64,000 nucleotides of DNA, taken from Alentia gelatinosa. Lineage: Eukaryota; Annelida; Polychaeta; Phyllodocida; Polynoidae. Of this stretch, positions 12,486-22,890 are shown piece by piece. The notes under the pieces are model-generated. The model was not told the DNA's origin and did no database searches. It worked only from the letters and a program-made list of their open reading frames with translations. Both the position numbers and the translations under genes were made by a program. Position 1 is the first letter of the stretch. The number at the start of each line of letters is the position of its first letter. The stretch covers positions 38,667,950 to 38,731,949 of the forward strand of contig OX465579.1 of NCBI GenBank assembly GCA_950022655.1, read 5' to 3'.

Positions 12486-13462
12486 TTAAAAACTGGATCA
12501 CACCACAGCAGGGAGCAGCAAAGCCCATGCACCCTTTGACCTTCAGCTCCAGGGGATTGATTATAATTGAACTTTATTTCAAACATTTAATTCATATTAA
12601 TATGGGAAAATGTGAATTTTAATAATAAAACAGTATTTTCAACATGGAATACGTACTAAATGATGAATAGTTCTCTTTGTCATTCAATAGTAGTAATATA
12701 TATTAGGAAATGGTTATACACAGAGAGGGAGGTATTGTATTATCAACGCTAGAAGGTCACATGTAAGATCGGCGATGGATATCCACATGTACTACAGAGG
12801 ATGAACATAAGTATCGAATTTGAATAAAAAAGATAATAAAGTTAGCTCTACCCTTCATAGAATTTTTTTTAATGTATACGAGTAGCAGTGATTCACTTGT
12901 ACAGGCCTAGCCACTATAGGCCTATCTTCCCCTCTGTGAAAATGCAAAACAATTATCAACTCTGAAGTCTAAACAGCCGAGGCTCGTTACAATGTCCTAG
13001 TATGTCCCAATCGTTCGATAATGTGGGAAATAATAGCCTTGCGTCCATACCCACCCTATGTGTGAATGCATTGAGTTTGCATAGCCATGAAGCCAGACTG
13101 AGTGGTATTTGACCAAGGGACGGCCTAATTTAAAAACGCACCGCAAGGAGGCGCTGAACGGTAAAACGACAACAGAATTAAAAATAGGTTATTTGAAGAG
13201 ATGCAAATTTTCCAATTAAGCGACTGGGGTGGGAATTGCTAGTTTAAAGCACGATTTAATGAGGTAGTTTGGTTTTATTTCAATCATCACTACAGAATAG
13301 ACTGGCTATGTTGCAAATGATTATGATCGTCTATTTTTGACTATACATGAATGCGACAACTTACATTGTTAATTTTTATGTGTTCCCGTTTGCCCCACCC
13401 TCTTATTGATCTTTCGTTACTTTCTGCAAAAATAAATAATAATATCTCATTTATTTCGCCAG
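12486..13462. other. Flank of the MTFR1-like gene, nothing certain
   Basis: AT-rich intergenic or intronic sequence. An upstream exon of the MTFR1-like gene ending in splice phase 2 must exist to the left of 13463, but no convincing candidate was found here. Confidence 0.35.
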
Positions 13463-16400
13463 GGTCCAAGCGCTGTGTGGTTCGGGACACTCCTATACGA
13501 CGGCAGCACACACAGAGGGCCTACTGCAATGTACTGACTGCAACCAGCAGAGGGCGCAAGGCGCGGGCGATGCCAGCCTCCAGGTGTCACTAGCGGGCAG
13601 CTTCCTGACACCAGCTCTGACAAGCACACCTAACCAGAGTTTTCAGGCGACAGACTCAGTAGCCCTGGCTCGTATATCCGAGTTAGAAGAGCAGTTACAG
13701 ACACTTAAACTGCAGATCTCCAACATGGTCCTGGCGCAGGCAAACCTTTCCCTACCTCCTCCTCCTCCTCCTCCTGCACCTTCAGTAACAGGTTGGTACT
13801 CCTTAATGTACTTAGTTCTCCTGTAGTATTCTTGATCTTTTAGATAAGTGTGGGTTGCAACGAACCTGTAATAACCGGGGAGGGACTTGATTGACATTAA
13901 GCAAACTTAAAGTTTTATTTGGGGTCATTCATAAGGTATACGTGTATACATGCAGAAGGGGTGGGTCAAATCTTGCGGAGCGACTTTATGGTTGGCCCTT
14001 TTGATAATTTGCTGACATTTATCATACATTTCATGTTCTTTCCAATTTATTGAGCCAAGTTCTTGAAATCAGTGCTAAGGATTTTTATGTCAAGATGCTT
14101 GACATAATAAGTATACACTATACATACTGAAAGGGGTGGGGACTTAGCTCAGTGGTTAGGGCACTGGACTTGTAATCCCAGTGTTGTGGGTTCGAGTCTC
14201 ACTGCAGCCACTTTTCACCTTCATTCCCATAAGTGGAAGATTTACTGCTATATCAAAGGCAAATCCTTCTCATACCATGTCTATGTGGTGTGGGAAGTAA
14301 AAGAACTCTCACCTCGGTAAATGTAGGGGTGAGATTTCTACCTCCATTCATCTCATAGATTCGATCAAACCCAAAGTAAGTCTAATTGAACAAATTGGAC
14401 GTTAAACTACTCTAACAAACAAACGAATTGATAAATTATCAGGTATGAAAGTTTTCCGACAAATGACGGAATCCCAGCATTCCATATACCCAGACAACAC
14501 TAAAGAATATATCAATTCATAGCCATTCTCTTCCAAAATGATATTATAGATGATTATTTTTTATAAATGTTTTAAATTTCCGATATTTTCGTCAGTCCCA
14601 ACTTTCATCCCTGAATTGTAACTTACAATACAGTTTACTTAATCGAGTCATTTTAAGATGTGAATGCTGTTCTATGATGCGCAAAAGTCCATTTCGGCTT
14701 AGAGAATTTTCATGTTTCGTCAATCCCTTTCGTCTTAAACTATCTATATTTATTCTAAAGGTCAACAAACACCATCAATACTTGCACCACCACCCCCACC
14801 ACCGTGTGGTCCGCCTCCACCACCGCCGCCGCCACCACCACCGCCTCCACCACCACCTTGCTTGATGGTGCCTAAACAGTCTATCAGCGATATTATAAAA
14901 CAGGTACGTTTCAGAACTTTAGTATAAGGAGTGGGGTTGTGCCAAAACATCAACGAGTAAAACAGTATAATGATTCTCTCAGTATTCTGTACATTAAGGT
15001 TTTTTTATCATTACTCAAAATTTATGCAGAAGTACAGTGACAATTTGACTGAGGTGGTACATTGGTGAATACAGAGAGTCTGTTTTCCAGTGACAAAATG
15101 GACAAATGTTTGACTGTGAGGTGATCTCTGGACAATACTATTGTAAAACGGGATGAGTTATAATCTTGGCCACCGTATGCCACGACTGGAGTTTTGCATA
15201 GTGACTTCATGAGGCGAAGCCGAGTGAAGTCTGGAGCCAAAACTCCAGGAGTGGAATGCGGTGGCCACATTTAAAACGAATCAGGTTCTGATTTTATCCT
15301 ACCCCATCTCCTCGATTTCGGAATATTACGTGATGACAATTCTGTATGCCACTAGTGGCATATAAAACTCTGTATACCAGTCAGCATGGCATACTGAAAC
15401 TCAATATTAAGCCTTTGGGATTTTATATTAGGGGTAGGACAATCTTGTATACGCTACAACTCAAAGACTTTAACAGCAAACTTTCCCCGTTGTCCCTGGA
15501 AATCAGGTGGAACATTTTTCTTAAAAATTGACGCTACTGCCCTGTGACCTGTATTTTGAAGCTTTCCTCTCGCCTGCCTTTTTATAATTGTGAAGGAAAT
15601 CTGCTGCTGACTCAAGAATATACAGTGGTCATTATTTCCATGGAAATAATATCCTTTTTGATATTCATATTTTTTCAGACGAAGCTCAAGAAAGGTGAAA
15701 CACTAAAGGAACCAAATTCTTCTAAAAAAGGACCTGACATGGCCGAGGTTTTAAAAGGAATTGGGAAAGTCAAGCTGCGCTCCATTGCCAGGTAAATTGA
15801 TGGGCACCTTAGTTTTATGGCTAGACTTGATTTCCAAGAATATTTTACAATACGATGTGATGTATGTCAGAGATAATGGCGTTGGGACGATTACACAGTG
15901 ATATGCTGTAGGCTTATAAGTCAAACTTATGGTAAGTGCAAAACACTTAACTGTAGAACTGGTATAAGTTCCAAGGTAACTTGTCAAATAGCGTTAGCTG
16001 TATATATACAGACATTAAAATAAACTTTACTTTGTGAACTTACCTTTATGGACGCACGCCAATCCATCTGTATATGACAAACCTTCAGGTCACCAGGGGG
16101 CACCCCAGTGCGAGAGAAGCCGCGTCCGTGCGATGTCGATGATCCAGCGTCGCTTATTGCGCAGGCGCTAAAGCGCAAGTTTGCCGCCCAGCGTCGCCTC
16201 GACAGCCCAGAAGCGGAGAAAGAGAACCAGCGACAGCACATCTCTCCGAAAGCACGGCACTGTACAGAGAATAGCACTCCGGTATGTGTCTTGTCCACGT
16301 GTTACTGCCAATTTTTAGAAATTTCTATTTCGAACTGATTGACCCTTCGTAGCATTCAGTGTTTTTACCTGGAGAGTTTTGGGTTTCTTTTCCCCTTCAT

Positions 16401-19400
16401 CTTTCTTTATTTGTACCAGAAGTAGTAGTTTACATAATTCCTTTGTTGTTCATAGGTCAATCTACGGTTGAAACCAATAAGGAGGGTTGGGCATCAGTTG
16501 TAGTTCAACTGATTTCATGACCTTGCCTAATCCCATAAGGCTAATAACAATAATGGTTAAGTATTTTTTTTGTACAATTTCCTTGTATTGTCAAGTATTA
16601 TATTTAAGAAAACAAATAATTGAAATAAAGTTACTTTAAGAGAGAGTTTATCTAACACTTCTGGGGATGTTATGTTACCAATTGATACAAGTACACATAT
16701 AACTTGGCAAAGCAATGTTCCAAGTACATTTAACGGCCCCGCATTGTGGTGCACATGGAGATCGTCATACATCAAATATTTGTTACACTATATAGCAACT
16801 TTGTTCTCGTTAGAGCCTTAAACGAATTGTCATCTTGAGTTATGTACAATGGCTGATTGCCTGTTCCAAAGTTTATTACCATGATAATGCAGTGAGGACA
16901 TATAGGCTTGACAATTAGGCTTGTGACCACTAGTACTGGTGCTTTGTATAACCTGGTATTGGCTTTATTAGCAGGTGGACGGTTGGTCTTTAGGTTATGG
17001 CTATAGCCTACTGTAGTATAACTGCTTGTAAAGTCACTAGGTGACCTGACCACATTTTTGCCTTTATAGCTAACTAAGTACAGATAGGAATGTAATTTTT
17101 GTTTTGGACAGAAGGTTTTATGGTGGTACAATGCCTTACAGTTTTGATATTTAGTATTTTGGTATGGATTTTTTAAAAATAGTGAATTCAGTTTTGGGGG
17201 GACTTTAGTAGTCACAGGTCAATTTTTAAGAACTCCTCTATGAACATATTTCTACCCCTTAAACTGGTTGAATCATAATATAACATGCCTCATTAGAAAG
17301 AGAATAAAAAACAGTAGGTGCTAGGAAGTGGAATTTTCAAGGTAGATTCTATATTTACAGAGATATTTAAGTATTCGTTGAAAGTGGGGGGGATTTTCAG
17401 TGAAATGGGCATACTCAAAGAGATGATTACTCAATATTGATGTACAGTGAGCATTGGTGTAACATTTACCATCTCCATAAGTGGCACGGACAGTGTGGCA
17501 CTGACAGTTGCTTACCCTCTAGGAAGTGTCATTATTTAGTTGAACTTGTATTTGGCATGAAATTCATGTATTTTTGCCTAATTTCATAGCATGGGGGGTA
17601 TCAGCCATCTTTGAATTGTAATGCAGCCATGTACCCCCAGAGAACTCTGTGGTTCCTATCACTCTCCAAGCATATTGGCACATGCCTTATACCTATATCC
17701 TTATAAGAACATTAAATAGCTGGTTGAAGCTCAGCCTCACTTTGAACATGGAGTCTGTAGTATGGCCAACAAAAACCAGATTGAGCCATAGCTAAGTACG
17801 GATAGATATATGATTTCTTTTTTCCTTGGACAAGTTTTATGGCAATGCAATATCCTATACAAGACTGTTGTAAAACTGATACAAGACTGTTGTAAGACTG
17901 CTACAAGACTGTTGTAAGACTGTTGCAATAATTATGTAAGATTGATACAAGACTGTTGTAAGACTAATACAAGACTGTTGTAAGGCTGATACAAGACTGC
18001 TGTAAGACTGATACAAAACTGTTGCAAAATTTGTAAGACTGTTGTAATCACTGTTGCAAGACTGCTGTAAAACTGTTGTAAGGCTAATATAAGACTGGTA
18101 AAAATGTTGTAAGCCTGATACAAGACTGTTGTAAGCCTGATACATGACCGTTGCAAGACTGTTGCAAGACTGTTGTAAGGCTGCTACAAGACTGTTGTAA
18201 GACTGCTACAAGACTTTGTAAGACTGCTACAAGACGGTTGTAAGACTGTTATAAGACTGTTGTAAGACTGATACAAGACTGTTGTAAGACTGATACAAAA
18301 CTGTTGCAAGATTTGTAAGACTTGTAATGACTGTTGCAAGACTACAGTAAGACTGTTGTAAAGCTAATATGAGACTGGTAAGACTGTTGTAAGCCTGATA
18401 CAAGACTGTTGTAAGACTGATACAAGACTGTTGTGAGACTGTTGTGAGACAAGTACAAGACTGTTGTAAGACTGTTCTAAGACTTGCAAGAGTGTTGTAA
18501 GATTGTAGCATGACTTTTGCACGACTGTTTTAAGAGTAATACAAGACTGTTGCAAGACTGTTGTACTGCTGATACAAGACTATTGCAAGACTGTTGCAAG
18601 TGTATGAAAGACTTGTGTGACTCTTGTGAGACTGTTGTAATACTGATACAAGACTGTTGTAAGACTGTTACGAGACTGGTGTAAGACTGATACAAGACTG
18701 TTGCAAGATTTGTAAGACTGTTGTAACGACTGTTGCAAGACTTGTAAAACTGTTGTGAGACTAGCAAGACTGTTGTAAGGCTGATACAAAACTGTTGCAA
18801 GACTGTTATACGACTAATACAAGACTGTTGCAAGACTATTGTAAGACTGGTACAAGACTGTTGCAAGACTGCGGTAAGACAGTTGTAAAACTGATACAAG
18901 ACTGTTGTAAGACTGCTACAAGACTGTTGTAAGACTGTTGCAATAATTATGTAAGACTGATACAAGACTGTTGTAAGACTGATACAAGACTGTTGTAAGG
19001 CTGATACAAGAATGTTGTAAGACTTGTTTTACTGTTGCAAGACTTGTTAGACTGTTGTAAGACTGATACAGGACTGTTGCAAGACTGTTTTAAGACTGTT
19101 TCAAGACTGTTGTAAGACTTGCAAGATTTGTAAGACTGTTGTAACGACTGTTGCAAGACTTGTAAGACTGTTGCAAGACTTGTAAAACTTGTGAGACTGT
19201 AGCAAGACTGTTGTAAAGCGGATATAAAACTGTTGAACAACTGTTGCCAGACTATTGTACAACTGATACAAGACTGTTGCAAGACTGTTATAAGACTGAT
19301 ACAAGACTGTTGTAATAATTCTGTAAGACTGATGCAAGACTGTTGAAGACTGATACAAGACTTGCAATATTGTTGTAAGATTGTTACAAGACTGTTGTAA

Positions 19401-21004
19401 GACTGGCGCGAGACTTGTGAGACTGTTGTGAGACTGTTGCAAGATCGTTGTAAAACTGGTGCAAGACTTTTGTAAGACTGTTGTATGGCTGATACACGAC
19501 TGTTGCAAGAAGCTTGTAAGACTTGCAAGACTGTTGTGAGACTTTTGCGAGACTTTTGCAAGACTATTGTAAGGCTGTTGAAAGACTGTGGAAAGACTGT
19601 TGAAAGACTGTTCTAAGGCTGATACAAGATTGTTGCAAGACTGTTTTAAGGCTGCTACAAGACTTTTGAAGACTTGTAAGACTGTTGCAAGACTGTTGTA
19701 AAACTGATACAAGACCCTTGTAAGACTGATACAAGACTGTTGTAAGACTGATGCAAGACTTTTGCAAATCTGTTGTATGGCTGATACAAGACTGCTTTTA
19801 GACTGTCGTAAGACTTGCAAGACTGTCGAAGACTGTTGCAAGACTGCAATAAGACTTCTGCAAGACTTATAACGACTATTGCAAGACTGTTTTTAGATTG
19901 TTGTAAGACTGACATAAGACTGTTGTAAGACTGCAGTAAGACTGTTTGTATGGCTAATATGAGACTGTGGTAAGACTGTGGTAAGGCTGATACAAGATTG
20001 TTGCAAGCTGTTACAAGACTTTTGTAAGACTGCTGCAAGACTGCAGTAAGACTGATACAAGACTTGTAAGACTGTTGTTAGACTGTTGTAAGGCTGATAT
20101 AATATGAAATGATATGGGGTGTTAATAGATTTAATATTACATTTATCCTGTTTGGACTGAGTTATATTAGTTATATTTTTTGGACTTCTTCAGTTAGGGG
20201 AGGACTTTTTTCGTCAGAGGTCCATTTTGAAGAACTCCTTGGCATGGTCTGGTCTCTCCCTACACTAGCAATTAATTATTAGCAGACCTTGTATTGAGTT
20301 TTTAACGCATCCACCTGCTAATTTGGCCTTTAAAGGCCAATATTTCTTTTTCAAAATGCACACTTAACTCTTGTTATTATCAGTGTATGTATCTAGTCTA
20401 AATCGTGGGCACATAAATTCAATATGTGCTTCCCTTTTTAGGTGAGAAACGGCAACTTCAATATAGAGATTTCTGATCGATGTGGACCTGGGAGCATTTT
20501 AAAAACATATTTTCAGGCAGCGATTTTGTAATGGTTGTAACATATGTTGGTATTTCTGAGCGCAACTCGCAATTGATATAACATCGGTATTTTCGATATT
20601 GGTGAAGAACAGTTGTATCATTTAAATAACAGCGTCGTTTCACACATGTTCTTACTAAACCTTGTTTACATTATATTTTTTTTTAAATATGAAAAATGTA
20701 TCGTATTATTGATGATATTGCCAAAGCATTTCATTGACGCACACCCCTAGACTGCTACGTCCTATTTAATGTAGATCTACAGGTTGTACACTCAGTCTGT
20801 TTCTGATCTATATTATGTATGTCCCAAGTAGAACATGCTTTACCATCGTTGACACTCACACATGAAATAAGCTAGACATTTCTTTTATAGGGATATCAAT
20901 CTCATTACAATGTATCATTTCAGCCTGGACCTCATCTGCTGAAGAGCAGCCGGCGGAACCTTCCACGTCCCCGCGTGATTCCTCTTGGCCAAGTCAATGC
21001 GTGA
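13463..21004 (+). CDS. MTFR1-like: Mitochondrial fission regulator, MTFR1/MTFR2 family (5' end not located)
   Basis: Five exons join in phase: 13463-13791, 14761-14903, 15679-15791, 16089-16281 and 20924-21004 (TGA). In order they encode a Cys-containing leader, a coiled-coil segment (ARISELEEQLQTLKLQISN), a proline-rich linker with two poly-Pro runs parted by CGPP, a lysine-rich segment, then DMAEVLKGIGKVKLRSIAR, then DDPASLIAQALKRKFAAQRR, and a C-terminal GPHLL motif. Vertebrate MTFR1 has the same order: coiled coil, poly-Pro, MLEILKEMNSVKLRSVKR, DPAALIAEALKKKFAYRYR, GPHML. Family members act at mitochondria to promote fission and respiration; the role here is inferred from homology. The first exon enters in phase 2, so at least one N-terminal exon is missing. 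Polyadenylation signal AATAAA lies near 21085. The 4.6-kb last intron holds a large minisatellite element. Confidence 0.88.
14133..14423 (+). mobile_element. tRNA-derived SINE, copy 1
   Basis: The tRNA-like head has an A box (TTAGCTCAGTGG) and a B box (GGTTCGAGTCT). It is followed by a conserved body (CCTTCTCATACCATGTCTAT, then GTGGTGTGGGAAGTAAAAGA) and a tail ending in ttggacgttaaac. It lies in the first located intron of the MTFR1-like gene, and the same body recurs at 22.7 and 50.2 kb. Confidence 0.88.
15110..15445 (+). repeat. Palindromic foldback element, copy at 15.1-15.4 kb
   Basis: The palindrome at about 15150-15285 has arms such as TTGGCCACCGTATGCCA against its inverse near 15265, with apex TGAGGCGAAGCCGAG (GCGAAGC). 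The body follows, bounded by TTTTATCCTACCCC (15294) and TTAGGGGTAGGAC (15430). It lies inside an MTFR1-like intron. Confidence 0.7.
16966..20375 (+). mobile_element. Minisatellite-bearing non-autonomous element, copy 2 (Helentron/HINE-like)
   Basis: This copy has the same left end (TTATTAGCAGGTGGACGG), the same roughly 900-bp left flank and the same right flank as the copy at 10086, including ATCCACCTGCTAA and TTGGCCTTTAAAGGCCAA. It is larger because its central array is twice as long. It sits in the last intron of the MTFR1-like gene in the sense orientation. A 147-codon minus frame at 16772-17215 spans its left boundary and shows no family motif. Confidence 0.6.
17858..20100. repeat. Minisatellite array 2, 11-bp unit
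   Basis: About 2.2 kb of the same unit family as the array at 10990 (AAGACTGTTGT / AAGACTGATAC). The minus strand shows open frames of up to 246 codons, all reading the same 11-residue cycle. Variant order differs from array 1, so the arrays expanded independently. Confidence 0.95.
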
Positions 21005-21099
21005 TAATTTTCGACCTTGTCCATTATGTCTATACCTTTTTTTTGTAATATCTTCTGAAGATTTTGGTAAAAAGCGAAAATGAATAAAAAGATTAAGTA

Positions 21100-21900
21100 A
21101 GATTATTATTTTTTTGTAATCTTTTTATATGGGGAGATAGATCCCATTTCGAAATAGAAACGTTAAGTGCCTAAGCTTATTTAAGGAACTGGTTTGCAGT
21201 GTACATTAGCTATCAGTACTTCGTTTAGATGATATGATTAAGTATAATTGTATAAATATCTACGATGAAACTATGCCATTGTTATTGAACTAGGAATATG
21301 TGTGCACGTCATCATAAATTGTGCTTTTTCTAAAAATTGAAAGTCTGTATGTTTCCTGTATGTTATTGTTGTATATATTTTATACAAAATGTGTTCAATG
21401 GAAATGAAGTGATATAAACACAAGATATAGGTGTCTGTCTCGGTTCTGTCTGAATAATTCAAAATAAAGATCTTGTAGTGTTGTCTTTATGATGGGGGAG
21501 AACTATTTCAAACGACAACCATATGTTTGGGGTTTTTTTTTGTTTTGTTTTGTTTTCTAATGTTTAAAATGTTTTTTGAAAGTTTTTACGTATTTTTAGA
21601 TTTATAAGACTCGTATTCCATAATTGGTACAAGTGCACATTTGTGAACTCGAAAGCCTTAAATATGCCCAGGTATAGAATTCAACACAGCTCTGATAAAT
21701 ATATGCATTGCGAGAGTACTTTCTATAAGAGCATGTGATAATACATAATTACACTGTGTACAATCGAAATCAAAGCTAATTTGTTGGGAAGATATTTGGT
21801 AGGGCCATTTTTGGATAAATTTAATCAGCATAGGAGTATTTGTTCTTACTCTGGGTGATGGACCGTGAATACTCAGGAGCACTCATATGTGACCATTGGG
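21100..21900. other. Downstream of the MTFR1-like gene, nothing recognised
   Basis: AT-rich flank with a T-rich run near 21540. No coding or repeat structure was identified. Confidence 0.4.
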
Positions 21901-21939
21901 TTTAATTTATATCTAGCACCGGGACGGCGTTCTCGGCTA

Positions 21940-22345
21940 GATTACGGTGAATCCCCAGGGAGTCCGCTCTTAGTGTCATTGGTGAAGAGGACAAGGTCGT
22001 CTGTACGTAAAAGCCGGGTTGGTTTATCTATTCCACTTAAGATGCTATTTATCAATTTACCCAGCAGAAGGGGTGAACCATATAGCGACCTGTTGCAAGA
22101 AAAATGCACTAGCTTACAGGTGTTTCTGCCACGTTCTATTAATCTAACAATGAATGTTCAAAAGACAGAAGGGCTGCTGGTTCGTCACAAAGCCGAGGCT
22201 GGGGAAAATAGAGGATATGGCACTGACCTTTAATGGTATACCACTCTCTAAGCTGCAAAAAGTCAGAGGCTGTGTTTCAACTGAGGTTGCCAAATTGATT
22301 TACAAATCCTCGAAAAGACTAATCAGGGAGTACTGTTCCTTCCTC
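21940..22345 (+). pseudogene. Possible reverse transcriptase fragment, degraded
   Basis: Two overlapping frames carry segments resembling the palm-end region of non-LTR reverse transcriptases: a KTE motif in NVQKTEGLLV, then LTFNGIPLSKLQKVRG, in the place of the usual 'I.VNG..L..V..F.YLG'. The match is short and shifts frame once. No catalytic YxDD box is visible, so the call is weak. Confidence 0.3.
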
Positions 22346-22352
22346 CATGAAT

Positions 22353-22890
22353 GGGGGTGAGAGTTAGCTCAGTGGTTAATATGGAGAAACCAAACAAGAG
22401 TTAGTCCTGTTGTTGTTTATCGCACAACGGCAAGATCACGTATTACTGCGTGAGGCGAAGCTGAGCGCAGTAATACGCGATCTTGCCGTAGTGCAATGAA
22501 CAATAACACGACTAACTCAAGTTTGGTTTAGAATTTATCTTACCCCGCTCGTCTAAATTACTTCTACATTAACAGATGGCGTCATTTGTCAAGTGTATCC
22601 CACTAGAGCAATATTTTTCATTTTTCTGAACTCCATACCGAATACAGTGACCCAATGTTAAGCCTACAAAGTTTTTTATTAGGGGTAGGATAAAGGTTTG
22701 GGTTTGAGTCTCACTGCAGCCACCTTTCTCCTTTATCCCCAGCAGTGGTAGATTTACTGCTATATCAGAGGCCAATCCTTCTCATACCTTGTTTATGTGG
22801 TGTGGGAAGTGAAAGATCTCTCACCTTGGTAAATGTGTAGGGGTGAGATTTCCGTCTGAATTCATCTCGCAGATTCGATCATCACCCTTG
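22353..22890 (+). mobile_element. tRNA-derived SINE, copy 2, split by an insertion
   Basis: The A-box part (GAGTTAGCTCAGTGGTTA) is at 22357-22376. The B-box part (GGTTTGAGTCTCACTG) and body resume at about 22698. The 315 bp between them is a palindromic element (22378-22693) absent from the SINE at 14133, so the palindromic element inserted after the SINE. Confidence 0.8.
22378..22693 (+). repeat. Palindromic foldback element nested in a SINE
   Basis: The long palindrome at about 22388-22532 has arms including CGGCAAGATCACGTATTACT and its near inverse, with apex TGAGGCGAAGCTGAG (GCGAAGC). The body is bounded by TTTATCTTACCCC (22538) and GGGGTAGGATAA (22682). The SINE gives clean flanks, which makes this the best copy for defining the element's ends. 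Confidence 0.75.

Noticed and set aside
14136..14210. tRNA gene
   Set aside because: A and B boxes are present, but the body and tail recur at 22.7 and 50.2 kb, and the head is a degenerate SINE promoter.
14674..14865. His-rich frame (HHHPHH type)
   Set aside because: It is a shifted reading of the poly-proline exon of the MTFR1-like gene.
16772..17215. 147-codon minus-strand open frame
   Set aside because: It spans the boundary of a repeat element, shows no family motif and is not bounded by splice sites.
19101..19841. 246-codon minus-strand open frame, and others like it at 11308-11808 and 18477-19561
   Set aside because: All lie in the 11-bp minisatellite. Openness follows from the unit sequence in all antisense frames, with no start context, splice sites or non-repeat domain.
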